Below, one piece after another: positions 1 through 7,786 of a stretch of DNA of 64,000 nucleotides. Under the pieces are notes generated by a model. That model was not told the DNA's origin, ran no database searches, and was given only the letters and a program-made list of their open reading frames with translations. This DNA is from an uncultured Prevotellaceae bacterium. GTDB taxonomy: Bacteria > Bacteroidota > Bacteroidia > Bacteroidales > Muribaculaceae. The DNA lies in NCBI GenBank assembly GCA_946186575.1, contig CAMHNO010000006.1, forward strand, positions 1 through 64,000, read 5' to 3'. The number at the start of each line of letters is the position of its first letter. The first letter of the stretch is position 1. The translations under genes were made by a program, and so were the position numbers.

Positions 1-181
1 CCATGTCGCGCACTGTCATCGAGCCTCCCCAGGTGACGCTGCTGCCGTCGGCAATGAGATTCTGCACCATGGCAACTGCCTCTTGAGCCGTTGGGCAGTA
101 GAATGCCTGCATGTTGCGTCGTTTCAGGTTCTTAATGAGTTTCTGGGCCAATAGTTGGTTTCTTGTTTCGAGTGGAGTCAT
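1..181 (-). CDS. LUD-domain (lactate utilization/LutC-YkgG-like) protein, partial
   Basis: The gene runs off the left edge, so only its first 60 residues are present. The start is the ATG whose complement ends at 181. The visible N-terminus has a helical, charged stretch followed by SSVTWGGSMTVRD around residues 47-59. The pattern 'xGxxVxWGGSMT' is typical of the LUD domain (DUF162) found in standalone Bacteroidales lactate-utilization proteins. Such proteins are thought to work with iron-sulfur oxidoreductases in lactate oxidation, but the catalytic part lies outside the window. Family assignment is fairly firm; the exact role is inference. The gene lies downstream of the LytTR pair on the same strand, 50 bp away. 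Confidence 0.7.
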   Translation of the reverse strand, partial: MTPLETRNQLLAQKLIKNLKRRNMQAFYCPTAQEAVAMVQNLIADGSSVTWGGSMTVRDM

Positions 182-231
182 AGCAGTTTGTGTTTGAATG
201 AGAATGAATTGGACATTTATAATGATGATTG

Positions 232-918
232 TCATGCATTATTAATCGCTTGTGAGTAGGCGCGACCCACAGGAATTTGAGTTCCTCCGGTGAGCGTGAG
301 TTGCGAGCGCGAGTAGTTCTCGATGCGGTGGCGTGGCACTATGTAGCTCTTGTGCACCCTCATGAAGTCGCCCTCAGGGAGCAGCGCCTCGAGCGCTTTC
401 ATGCTCATCTGTGTGACAATGGGGCGTGAGTCGACAGTGTGTATTTTCACATAATTGTCCATTGCCTGAATGTAGAGGATGGAGCCGAGCTGCACGGTAA
501 CATTTTTGTACTCGACCTTGACGGTAATCACCTCGCCATCGAGCGGTGGAGCGGAGCTGTAGTTGACGAGCTTGATGGCTTGGCGCACCTTGTTGACAGC
601 TTTCTCAAAGCGGCTGAAGGAGAACGGCTTGTGAAGGAAGTCGACGGCGTTTAGGTCGAAGCCGTCGACGGCAAACTGCGCGTAGGCTGTGGTGAAAACG
701 AGCATGGTGCCCTGTGGCAGCTCCCTGGCAAGATTAACACCGCTGACCTCGCCCATCTTCACGTCGAGGAAGAGCAGTTCGGGGCGCATGCGCTTGACGT
801 GGGTGATGCCCACGAGCGGATTGGTGAACGTGGTGAGCTCCATGTCGCCTAAGCGGTTGCAGAAGTTTTTTATCACCTCCAGCGCCATGGGTTCGTCGTC
901 GATGGCCACGCATTTCAT
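232..918 (-). CDS. LytTR-family response regulator
   Basis: A 228-residue two-domain regulator. The receiver domain (about 1-118) shows the acidic pair D7-D8, phospho-acceptor D52 in LLFLDVKMG, T75/T76 and the conserved K96 in FLHKPF. A LytTR DNA-binding domain follows (about 130-226), with the family hallmark IQAMDNYVKIHT and a C-terminal RVHKSYIV...SRSQLTLTGG...IPVGRAY. LytTR regulators bind direct repeats in promoters. The start codon overlaps the end of the sensor kinase gene by four bases (915-918), so the two are translated as a coupled pair. Target genes cannot be read from the sequence. Confidence 0.95.
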   Translation of the reverse strand: MKCVAIDDEPMALEVIKNFCNRLGDMELTTFTNPLVGITHVKRMRPELLFLDVKMGEVSGVNLARELPQGTMLVFTTAYAQFAVDGFDLNAVDFLHKPFSFSRFEKAVNKVRQAIKLVNYSSAPPLDGEVITVKVEYKNVTVQLGSILYIQAMDNYVKIHTVDSRPIVTQMSMKALEALLPEGDFMRVHKSYIVPRHRIENYSRSQLTLTGGTQIPVGRAYSQAINNA

Positions 919-2015
919 GGTGTGTCTTGTTTTAGATTGATGGTTAAATTCACATTGAAGATATCGTCATTATTGTCAATGTCGAGGCTGTAGTTCTCGC
1001 CATAGATAAGGTCCAAGCGCTTGCGGCAGTTGTCGATGCCTATGCCCACGTGGCTCTCGTCGGCGGGTTTGGTTCGCACGGGGTTGTTAGTAGTGAGTGT
1101 CAGCACTCCGTCTTTCACTTTCAATGCTATGTCGATAACTGTTTTCGTGCTTGAGCTCACGCCATATTTGAGCGCGTTCTCCACAAAGGTGATGAGCAGC
1201 ATGGGGGCGATGGTGAGCCCGGTGTGAGAGTGGTCGTCGCTGTAGTCAAAATTCACTGTTGTGCAATCGTTCATGCGGTTGCGTTGCAAGTCGATGTAAT
1301 GCTGCAGATATTGCGCTTCGTCGTCGACGGCCACGCTGTCCTGGTTGGCGTTGTTGTAGATGTAGCGTGTGATGTCGATAAACTGCATGAAGGCATCCTC
1401 GGTTTTGGGGCTCTGTGTCACCACCATGCTGTAGAGAGTGTTGAGGGTGTTGAAGAGGAAATGCGGGTCGATTTGTGCCTTGTAGAGCGATAGCTCGGCC
1501 TTGTTTTTCGCCACCTCGAGTTCTTGGCGGCGTGCGCGCTGGCGGTAGAGCTCGCCCAGCATTCCCATTGCGCTGCTAAAGGTCATCACAATCACAAACA
1601 GGAACCACACCGCCTGCTGGTGGAGCCTGAACTTGGCGGGCGACATGGGCCGGCGGGGTGGCTCACCCATGTGCTCGGGCCGTGGCATGTGGTGGCGGAA
1701 AGGGTAGTCCATCTTGTAGCGGCTGAGCATATAGGTGACGGCAATCATGGCCAGCACAGCCATTAGCGCCCACAAGAGCCGCTTGCGGTTTTTGAAGAGC
1801 GAGGGTATGGTGAAAACCCTGTTTACGGCGTAGACAATGTAGAGCCACGCCACGAGCAGGCACACAAACAGAGTGTTGCTCTCGAGCCATCGCTCGATGG
1901 GCAACAGATAGATCATGAGCGGCAGCAGCACCAAACAAAAGAAGATGTCGATCCACAGCTGCACCCTCCTGCCTGTCATGAGCATGGAACTGGAGGAAAT
2001 TGTGTCATTTTTCAT
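915..2015 (-). CDS. LytS/YehU-type sensor histidine kinase
   Basis: A 366-residue membrane kinase. Four hydrophobic segments occur near residues 19-38, 47-66, 81-98 and 134-155. They are followed by a short coiled stretch and the His_kinase domain with H185 in QIDPHFLFNTLNTLYSMV, the classic H-box of the LytS/AlgZ class. The ATPase part has the N-box-like FVENALKYGV and G-box-like VGIGIDNCRKRL. There is no large extracytoplasmic sensor; only a Pro/Arg-rich loop (PFRHHMPRPEHMGEPPRRP) separates TM3 and TM4, so the signal is probably sensed in the membrane (inference). It is paired with the overlapping LytTR regulator and lies downstream of ddl on the same strand. Confidence 0.93.
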   Translation of the reverse strand: MKNDTISSSSMLMTGRRVQLWIDIFFCLVLLPLMIYLLPIERWLESNTLFVCLLVAWLYIVYAVNRVFTIPSLFKNRKRLLWALMAVLAMIAVTYMLSRYKMDYPFRHHMPRPEHMGEPPRRPMSPAKFRLHQQAVWFLFVIVMTFSSAMGMLGELYRQRARRQELEVAKNKAELSLYKAQIDPHFLFNTLNTLYSMVVTQSPKTEDAFMQFIDITRYIYNNANQDSVAVDDEAQYLQHYIDLQRNRMNDCTTVNFDYSDDHSHTGLTIAPMLLITFVENALKYGVSSSTKTVIDIALKVKDGVLTLTTNNPVRTKPADESHVGIGIDNCRKRLDLIYGENYSLDIDNNDDIFNVNLTINLKQDTP

Positions 2016-2035
2016 AGCAGGAGTTTTTTTCAGAC

Positions 2036-2091
2036 CTCAAATTTCAAACCTCAGATTTCAAACCTCAGACCTCAGGCCTCAGACCTCAAAA
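2036..2091. repeat. Array of eight heptamers (consensus YTCARAY) between ddl and the kinase gene
   Basis: Reading the plus strand in steps of seven gives CTCAAAT, TTCAAAC, CTCAGAT, TTCAAAC, CTCAGAC, CTCAGGC, CTCAGAC, CTCAAAA. The phase is uninterrupted for 56 bp. The ddl stop codon (complement of 2086-2088) is inside the last unit. Related heptamer arrays recur at other gene boundaries in the window. Confidence 0.85.
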
Positions 2092-3093
2092 TTGGTTCTC
2101 AACTATCTGTGTGAGCACGTCGCGCATCTCGAGCCCTGCAGCGGCCACCTGCTGCGGGATGAAGCTGGTGGCAGTCATGCCGGGAGTGGTGTTGACCTCG
2201 AGCATGTTGATGCAGTCGGTACCATCGGGGTTCTTGGTCACGATATAGTCAACGCGTATGATGCCGTTGCAGTGCAGGATGTCGTAGATGCGACTGGTTT
2301 CGTCTTGCAGCGCACGAGTGAGCTCATCGCTGATGCGAGCCGGAGTGATTTCCTGCACCTGCCCGTTGTACTTGGCGTCGTAGTCGAAGAACTCATTGTC
2401 GGTGACCACCTCGGTCACTGGCAGCACCACACACTGGTCTTTGGTCTTGTAGCACCCCACGGTCACCTCCACGCCGTCGAGGAAGCGCTCAATCATCACC
2501 TGGCTGAACTGCTTGAAAGCATTCTTGATGGCAGGAGCCAGTTGCTCCTTGGTCTTGACCTTGGTCACGCCAAAGCTCGAGCCGTCGTCGGTGGGCTTGA
2601 CAAAGCACGGCATGCCCAGCTCGCGCTCGATGTCGTCCTCGGTGATGTTGCGTTCCACGTCCTTGAGCAGCAAGATGCTGTCGGCCACGTTCACGCCAAA
2701 CGAGCGCATGTAGTTGTTGAGCATGTATTTGTTGAATGTGAGCGACTCCACGAGCACGCTGCAGGTGGAGTAGGGCAGGTGTATGAGGTCGAAGTAGCCT
2801 TGCAGCACTCCGTTCTCGCCTGGAGTGCCGTGAATGGTGATGTAGGCATAGTCGAAGGAGGTTTTCTCGCCCCGTCCCTTGGGCTTGAACGAGAAGTCGT
2901 TTTTGTCGATGGGAGCGATGCTGCCATCGTGCAGGTTCACATGCCAGTCGTTGCCTCTGATGACGACCACGTAGACGTTGTATCGGTCGCGGTCGAACCA
3001 GTTGTATAGGCCCTGTGCCGACCGCAGCGACACCTCATGCTCCGACGAGTCGCCACCACACACGATGGCAATATTTCGTTTAGTATTGTTCAT
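2086..3093 (-). CDS. ddl: D-alanine--D-alanine ligase
   Basis: A 335-residue ATP-grasp enzyme that joins two D-alanines for peptidoglycan precursor synthesis in the cytoplasm. The N-terminus VCGGDSSEHEVSLRSA carries the Ddl signature, with the substrate-binding Glu and Ser. The central PCFVKPTDDGSSFGVTKV contains the ATP-binding Lys and the Gly/Ser-rich loop. Near the C-terminus, RVDYIV...CINMLEVNTTPGMT supplies the Mg-binding Asp/Glu/Asn and the conserved NTxPGMT. Length matches the family. The product feeds MurF, encoded on the other strand at 8131. A perfectly spaced Bacteroidetes promoter lies 30 bp upstream, and the stop codon sits inside a heptamer repeat array. Confidence 0.97.
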   Translation of the reverse strand: MNNTKRNIAIVCGGDSSEHEVSLRSAQGLYNWFDRDRYNVYVVVIRGNDWHVNLHDGSIAPIDKNDFSFKPKGRGEKTSFDYAYITIHGTPGENGVLQGYFDLIHLPYSTCSVLVESLTFNKYMLNNYMRSFGVNVADSILLLKDVERNITEDDIERELGMPCFVKPTDDGSSFGVTKVKTKEQLAPAIKNAFKQFSQVMIERFLDGVEVTVGCYKTKDQCVVLPVTEVVTDNEFFDYDAKYNGQVQEITPARISDELTRALQDETSRIYDILHCNGIIRVDYIVTKNPDGTDCINMLEVNTTPGMTATSFIPQQVAAAGLEMRDVLTQIVENQF

Positions 3094-3122
3094 TGCAGTA
3101 GTGTTGAGTTAAAAATCTACTG

Positions 3123-3154
3123 CAAAGTTACTATTACCGCTGTGAATTACCAAA
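3123..3154 (-). promoter_or_regulatory. Bacteroidetes-type promoter for ddl
   Basis: On the minus strand the -33 element TTTG (complement of 3151-3154) and the -7 element TAACTTTG (complement of 3123-3130) are separated by 20 bp. This matches the sigma-ABfr consensus TTTG-N19-21-TAnnTTTG. Transcription would begin about 25 nt before the ddl start codon. Confidence 0.75.
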
Positions 3155-3171
3155 TTTTCTTAAAAAATAAA

Positions 3172-3202
3172 TGCTCGGCACACAATGTGACGGTGCCGAG
3201 CA
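3172..3202 (-). terminator. Intrinsic terminator after the 3247-5451 gene
   Basis: A perfect 10-bp stem TGCTCGGCAC/GTGCCGAGCA with an 11-nt loop. Read on the minus strand it is followed by a T-rich run (TTTATTTTTT). It lies directly downstream of the secreted-protein gene and upstream of the ddl promoter, so it insulates the two. Confidence 0.75.
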
Positions 3203-3246
3203 TTTTAGAATCAAAACGGGAAGAATCTCCGTTGGTGTGGTGAATG

Positions 3247-5451
3247 TTATTTCACAACTTTCATAGTCTTCTTAGAGCCATCGTTCATTTCCATTACCAC
3301 GATGTTAACGCCCTGGAATGGAGTAGCGCTCTCGATGCCAGCTACGTTGTAGTAGCGCACGGTCTTCACGTTGTTGAGGTTGATGCTATCGATGCCGGTT
3401 GTGGTGTTGGGCATAACGAGGGCATAGGCCAGATAGTTCTGGAAGTCGTAGTCATAATCCATCAGGCTGATGCCAGTGGTGGCGGGCTTCCAAGCCTCCT
3501 TGAGGGTGATGGCGCAGAGCACCTGATAGCTCTTGCCGTTCTCGAGGGTGTTCTCGGGAGCTGCCCATGTGGTGTTGAGGCTCATGCTCTGACCCTGAAT
3601 GCCATTGTTCTCGCCGCTGTAGCCGCGCAGTGTGTTCTCGGTAGCGTTCCAATAGCCAGTTACCTTAACCACCTGGTTGCTCTTGAGAGTCTCGAATGGG
3701 TCGGCAAGGTTGATCTCCTCTACGGTGTACTCAACTGGGGTCTCACCCTCTTCGGGCATAGTGGTAACTGTCAGCACTGGGTTGAGCTCAACGTTGCTCA
3801 GAGTGCCCTTGAGAGTTCCACCCTTGATGGCGTCCATGAGCACGAAGTCCTCGATGTCGCTGTTGAAGTCAACGCGAATCCAGTTGTTCTGTCCGTCGGT
3901 CAAGAAAGCGTGGTTCTCGATTTGAGCCACGTCGGCCACTGCCAGGTCGTCGCTGATGGTGTACTCAGCACCATTCTCGCCAGTAGTGAGCATCTCGGCA
4001 AGTGTGATGCCCTGGGCGGGCTGCTCACCGGCTGCGATTGAGTTCATCTGCATCTTGGGCAGGAATTGAGCAACGTTGCATGTAGTGCCGCCCCAACTCG
4101 AAGTGTATTCGTAGTAAGCGCAGTCGTTGGCCTGGGTCTTGCCAAGCCAAGTGATGGTGGAATAGTTGTTCTTCTCTACCACGTAGGTCTCAAATGCCAG
4201 GTTGCCGCCGTTGTAGGTGAAAGGCTCGTCGAAGACGAACTCCATCTCGGTGCCATCGCCAGTGGGGACGATGGTTGCAACCACGGTCATGTCGCTAACC
4301 TTGTTGCTGGGCACAGAAGTGGCGCTCTCACGCTCAAAGGTAGTATAGTCAACTTCCTTGACCGAAAGTTGGAGCTTGCCATTCTTGATGAGGATGGCAG
4401 ACTTGGCAAAGAACTTCACGCTGGTGATGGCGCGACCGTTGAGCTCGGTGAGCATCTCGGCGGGATAGATGAACTGCGAAGTGGTGCCCTGAGTGTCGTA
4501 GTAAGAGCCGTAAACGGGAATATAGCCGTTCTGGTTAGTGCCGTCGCACACGGTGATTTCGCTGCCAGCCTCGATTGAGCGGCCTTCCAGGCCCACCTTG
4601 TAGGTGCCGGCCTCGCCGCAGTTAACAACTACGGTGTCCTTGTAGTTGCCATCGGTCTCGGGAGCAAACTTGACAGGAACTTGGGCAGTAGCGCCTGCAG
4701 CGATTGGGGCAGTCCAGTCGATGCTGAAGGGTGCTTTCACGTCGAAAGTGGGAGTGAAGGTGTTCATGCCCTTGTTGACGATGTTGATGTAAAGGGTTGA
4801 ATCCTCACCATTGTTGAGCTTGCCAAAGTTCAGTCCTGCAGGGGTTACTTTTGCGCCCCATTCCACGGGCTCCGAAGCAAACTCGATAGTGGCCTTGGGC
4901 AGGAAGTTCTGAAGGGTGCCGTAAGTGCTGTAGAACGAGAGTCCGGTGTTGACACCTGCAGTCTGGCGCACGCCGTATGTATAGAAAGTGGCATAACCGG
5001 CCGAAGCGGTGATAACCTTCACCTCAACCAGCAGATTCTTGTCGCCACTGTAGGGGAAATTCTGTGCGAAAGCGAAAGGCAGGGTTGTCTCGCCGCCCGC
5101 GATTGTGTAGGTGCCACACACTGTGAGGTCGTTGTACACTGTGCTGCTGCTTGGAATGGTGGCATCGTCAATCTCTTTGAGCGACATTTGCATCACGCAG
5201 CCAGCATTGTTTGTGCTCATCATAGCCTGCAGATGGAATGTGAGCCCCGAGATCTCGCCACCGGCAATCTCCTGCAGATCTTCTTTAGGATAAATCATGT
5301 AGCCGTATGTTCCCTCGGTATCGCAGTAGTTTCCCATAACGGGAAGATACTGATTAGTGTTTTCGCCATCGGCGACCACCAGCTCGTCGGCCTTGGCACC
5401 CACAAAGCAGGTGATGATGGCCAACATCACAAGAAGTAAATTTTTTTTCAT
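3247..5451 (-). CDS. Large secreted protein with choice-of-anchor-type modules and T9SS-like C-terminal tail
   Basis: A 734-residue exported protein with a clear signal peptide (MKKNLLLVMLAIITCFVGAKA). Two similar N-terminal modules begin 'VADGENTNQYLPVMGNYCDTEG' and 'VCDGTNQNGYIPVYGSYYDTQG'. Between them, about residues 195-290, is an immunoglobulin-like segment (GLNFGKLNNGEDSTLYINIVNKG) resembling the choice-of-anchor D/ASPM-Hydin fold. A DUF6359-like OB stretch follows at about 480-600. The last 40 residues (VRYYNVAGIES...GVNIVVMEMNDGSKKTMKVVK) look like the C-terminal sorting tails of Bacteroidales type IX secretion cargo. Function is unknown. Surface or extracellular location is inferred from the tail and from PorQ being encoded at 59276. 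Confidence 0.75.
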   Translation of the reverse strand: MKKNLLLVMLAIITCFVGAKADELVVADGENTNQYLPVMGNYCDTEGTYGYMIYPKEDLQEIAGGEISGLTFHLQAMMSTNNAGCVMQMSLKEIDDATIPSSSTVYNDLTVCGTYTIAGGETTLPFAFAQNFPYSGDKNLLVEVKVITASAGYATFYTYGVRQTAGVNTGLSFYSTYGTLQNFLPKATIEFASEPVEWGAKVTPAGLNFGKLNNGEDSTLYINIVNKGMNTFTPTFDVKAPFSIDWTAPIAAGATAQVPVKFAPETDGNYKDTVVVNCGEAGTYKVGLEGRSIEAGSEITVCDGTNQNGYIPVYGSYYDTQGTTSQFIYPAEMLTELNGRAITSVKFFAKSAILIKNGKLQLSVKEVDYTTFERESATSVPSNKVSDMTVVATIVPTGDGTEMEFVFDEPFTYNGGNLAFETYVVEKNNYSTITWLGKTQANDCAYYEYTSSWGGTTCNVAQFLPKMQMNSIAAGEQPAQGITLAEMLTTGENGAEYTISDDLAVADVAQIENHAFLTDGQNNWIRVDFNSDIEDFVLMDAIKGGTLKGTLSNVELNPVLTVTTMPEEGETPVEYTVEEINLADPFETLKSNQVVKVTGYWNATENTLRGYSGENNGIQGQSMSLNTTWAAPENTLENGKSYQVLCAITLKEAWKPATTGISLMDYDYDFQNYLAYALVMPNTTTGIDSINLNNVKTVRYYNVAGIESATPFQGVNIVVMEMNDGSKKTMKVVK

Positions 5452-5544
5452 TTTCGTGATAGTTTTTGGGTTGTTTAATAAATAATTGTGAATAAATATT
5501 TGGTTTGTCCAGTCTTGGTTTGGTTTATGCTAATTGTGACTTTG

Positions 5545-5577
5545 CAAAAGTATGAAAAAAACTTGAGAACCAGCAAA
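5545..5577 (-). promoter_or_regulatory. Promoter for the 3247-5451 secreted protein gene
   Basis: On the minus strand, -33 TTTG (complement of 5574-5577) lies 21 bp from -7 TACTTTTG (complement of 5545-5552). The resulting leader to the start codon at 5451 is about 87 nt. Confidence 0.6.
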
Positions 5578-5636
5578 AAAATCACAAAAAAACATTTGAC
5601 AGCGATGCTTTGTGGACCAAAAATCCACATCTCACA

Positions 5637-5668
5637 TTTGCACAAACAAAAATATTGTTGTAACTTTG
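5637..5668 (+). promoter_or_regulatory. Promoter for the rSAM/lipoprotein operon
   Basis: TTTG (5637-5640), a 20-bp spacer, then TAACTTTG (5661-5668), an exact match to the Bacteroidetes consensus. Transcription should start near 5674, giving a leader of about 25 nt before the first lipoprotein. No other consensus promoter is apparent before 7724, so the four genes are probably one transcript. Confidence 0.8.
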
Positions 5669-5698
5669 GACTTTGTTTAGAACCTATATCCTTCTTTT

Positions 5699-5974
5699 AT
5701 GAAAAAAGTGTCATTTAATATACACAAATGGACTGTGCGCTCTTTGATGGCGGTGGGCGCTCTGCTCGGTATTGCAGCTTGCTCCAAGCACTTCACCAGT
5801 CCCAACCCCGCCGAAGCCGTCTATGGACCACCTCCGGGTTATTACGGAATTTCTGTGCAGCCCATCGAGGATGTCTATGGACCGCCAGTCGAGGAGCTCA
5901 AGCCCGACACAGCTTCTCACAAGGTCGTTGAAACTGTTCAAGAACAAGAAATAGACAATCAATCTCAACACTAG
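5699..5974 (+). CDS. Radical SAM-associated putative lipoprotein 1 (YGPP motifs)
   Basis: A 91-residue precursor. A positively charged N-terminus with K10-W11-T12-V13-R14 leads into a hydrophobic stretch ending in the lipobox IAAC, so Cys28 would be lipidated. The mature part is Pro/Asp-rich and carries VYGPP twice, at about 41-45 and 59-63, the second within EDVYGPPVEE. It is the first gene of an operon with two related lipoproteins and a radical SAM/SPASM enzyme. This matches the arrangement known as the rSAM/lipoprotein system of Bacteroidales (TIGR04133 enzyme with its partner lipoproteins). The likely role is as enzyme substrate at the Tyr-Gly-Pro-Pro sites (inference); the modification is not evident from sequence. 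Confidence 0.82.
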   Translation: MKKVSFNIHKWTVRSLMAVGALLGIAACSKHFTSPNPAEAVYGPPPGYYGISVQPIEDVYGPPVEELKPDTASHKVVETVQEQEIDNQSQH

Positions 5975-5979
5975 TCATT

Positions 5980-6231
5980 ATGATGAAGAAGTTTTTCCAC
6001 ATAAAAAAATGGAGCGTGAGAGCTCTGATGGCCATGGGAGCATTTCTGGGCTTGACTTCTTGTGGAGGAGGTATTTTTCCCGCCCCCAATGTCTATGGCC
6101 CTCCTCCAGACATCAACAAAGACCCGCAAGTGGTCGAAGACGTCTATGGACCGCCCGTCGAGGACATCGACTCTATCACTAGCAACGAAGCTGCCAAAGA
6201 CTCTGTAATCAAAAAAACGAACAAACACTAA
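5980..6231 (+). CDS. Radical SAM-associated putative lipoprotein 2 (YGPP motifs)
   Basis: An 83-residue paralogue of the preceding gene, starting 5 bp after its stop codon. It has the same N-terminal signature K10-W11-S12-V13-R14 and a lipobox LTSC placing the lipidated Cys at 28. Two VYGPP motifs sit at about 38-42 and 55-59. The second is again in the context EDVYGPPVED, nearly identical to lipoprotein 1, while the linker sequences differ. The C-terminus is short and Lys-rich (KKTNKH). A second Met codon directly follows the first (5983), so the start is uncertain by one codon. Confidence 0.82.
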   Translation: MMKKFFHIKKWSVRALMAMGAFLGLTSCGGGIFPAPNVYGPPPDINKDPQVVEDVYGPPVEDIDSITSNEAAKDSVIKKTNKH

Positions 6232-6257
6232 GGCAAATTAATTTTTCACTATTCGAT

Positions 6258-6653
6258 ATGAACAACATTCTTTTATCACTCAGGAAATGGACTGTCAGAA
6301 TTCTGCTCGGACTAGGAATTATCAGTCTCTCGGCTTGCTCTCAGTCTAGTAACGAAAGCTCCGATAGCGCATCGGCAAAGAAAGTGCAACCGGAAACAGA
6401 ATTGAAAAAGGCCGACAAACCTTTGAATAAAGACAGCGTGAAATTAGATAAAAAAGACAATGATAATAAAAACATCAAAAAAATCGACAATAAAAAAGAG
6501 AAAATAAAAATTAAAACGGTCAAGAAGGATGAGCAGGTTCGGCAGAATATAAAACCGATCCCGCCCGTCTATGGCCCACGGTCACCCAAGGACAAAGACG
6601 TGTCTCGACCTAATGAGCCAACAAACCCAAAAGACAAGGCAAAGAAACACTAA
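6258..6653 (+). CDS. Radical SAM-associated putative lipoprotein 3, Lys-rich divergent member
   Basis: A 131-residue member of the same set, with K10-W11-T12-V13-R14 at identical positions and a lipobox LSAC (Cys27). After the lipid anchor, residues 40-100 are a highly charged, low-complexity Lys/Asp/Asn linker. A single VYGPR (about 104-108) follows, then a Pro/Lys tail. The motif lacks the second proline of the sister proteins, and there is one copy instead of two. The coding sequence is much richer in A (AAA, GAT codons) than its neighbours. It ends 9 bp before the radical SAM gene. Confidence 0.78.
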   Translation: MNNILLSLRKWTVRILLGLGIISLSACSQSSNESSDSASAKKVQPETELKKADKPLNKDSVKLDKKDNDNKNIKKIDNKKEKIKIKTVKKDEQVRQNIKPIPPVYGPRSPKDKDVSRPNEPTNPKDKAKKH

Positions 6654-6662
6654 TTTTTCTAG

Positions 6663-7724
6663 ATGAAGACAAGCCAACTCATCCAACTCGAGAACACTCG
6701 ACGCGAGCGTCGATGGCTCGAGAAAAACCATCCGCTGCGGCAGTTGTTCTGGGAGTGCACTCTACGCTGTAACCTCGCTTGCCGGCATTGCGGCAGCGAT
6801 TGCCGCAAGGAGGCGTTGACGCCCGACATGCCTCTCGATCATTTCCTGCCGGTGCTCGACGACGTGGCGGCAATGACTCAGCCAAGCAAAGTGCTCATCA
6901 ACACCGTGGGAGGTGAGCCTCTGGTGCGCGAAGACATCGTCGAGTGCGGAAAAGCTATCACAAGCCGTGGGTTCTTGTGGGGATTTGTCACCAATGGCGT
7001 CCTCCTCACCCAAGACATGCTCGATGCGGTGCTCGATGCTGGACTCGACACCGTCGCCGTGAGTCTCGATGGACTAGAGCCTGAGCACAACTGGCTGCGT
7101 GGAAACTCTTTCACAGGAGCAATGAACGCAATCAACCGCCTGGTCAACACCCCCGACCTGCTCTGGGATGTGATCACCTGTGTCAATCAGCGCAACTTCT
7201 CCACCCTACCACAGCTCAAGCAGTACCTCATCGACGCTGGCGTCAAGAAATGGCGCCTGTTCACCATCTTCCCGCAAGGGCGGGCAAAACTCAATCCCGA
7301 ACTTTTCCTGTCGCCCGAGCAGTACAAGTCCATGATGGACTTTATCGTCGCCACACGCCAGGAGGATGAAATAAACCTGTCCTACAGCTGCGAAGGATTC
7401 CTGGGAGAATACGAGGGCAAAGCCAGAAAACACATCTACCGTTGCGACTCGGGACTAATGACTGCCTCGGTGCTAGCCAACGGCGACATCAGCGGATGCA
7501 TGAGCATACGTTCCCACTATGCGCAGGGCAACATCTACCACGACAAGTTCAGCGACGTGTGGAACAACCGCTTCGAGCAGATGCGAAACCGCCGATGGAT
7601 GAAACGCGACCAATGCAAGCGATGCAAGATGTGGGACTGGTGCGCAGGAGGACCATTCCACCTCCGAGGCGACAACGGAGAAATGCTACACTGCAACTAC
7701 CTCACCCTCTGCGAAGCAAAATAA
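6663..7724 (+). CDS. Radical SAM/SPASM enzyme of the rSAM/lipoprotein system (TIGR04133-like)
   Basis: A 353-residue cytoplasmic enzyme. The radical SAM cluster motif is C36-x3-C40-x2-C43 (CNLACRHC), and the GGEP motif at residues 83-86 is the usual SAM-contact loop. The C-terminal SPASM region has cysteines at about 243, 261, 279, 318, 321, 327, 344 and 350, enough for auxiliary Fe-S clusters. SPASM proteins of this kind often modify ribosomally made peptides. Here the only candidates nearby are the three YGPP lipoproteins immediately upstream in the same operon. The family assignment to the lipoprotein-associated subgroup is from recalled family knowledge and context. The reaction is unknown to me. 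Confidence 0.88.
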   Translation: MKTSQLIQLENTRRERRWLEKNHPLRQLFWECTLRCNLACRHCGSDCRKEALTPDMPLDHFLPVLDDVAAMTQPSKVLINTVGGEPLVREDIVECGKAITSRGFLWGFVTNGVLLTQDMLDAVLDAGLDTVAVSLDGLEPEHNWLRGNSFTGAMNAINRLVNTPDLLWDVITCVNQRNFSTLPQLKQYLIDAGVKKWRLFTIFPQGRAKLNPELFLSPEQYKSMMDFIVATRQEDEINLSYSCEGFLGEYEGKARKHIYRCDSGLMTASVLANGDISGCMSIRSHYAQGNIYHDKFSDVWNNRFEQMRNRRWMKRDQCKRCKMWDWCAGGPFHLRGDNGEMLHCNYLTLCEAK

Positions 7725-7749
7725 AACAACATCCCATACAACAACACAG

Positions 7750-7786
7750 ACAAGAGTTCATGCCACCCATGCAACTCTTGTTTTTT
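7750..7786 (+). terminator. Intrinsic terminator of the rSAM/lipoprotein operon
   Basis: Stem ACAAGAGTT/AACTCTTGT (9 bp) followed by TTTTTT, 25 bp after the radical SAM stop codon. It closes the operon that starts at the promoter near 5668. Confidence 0.8.
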
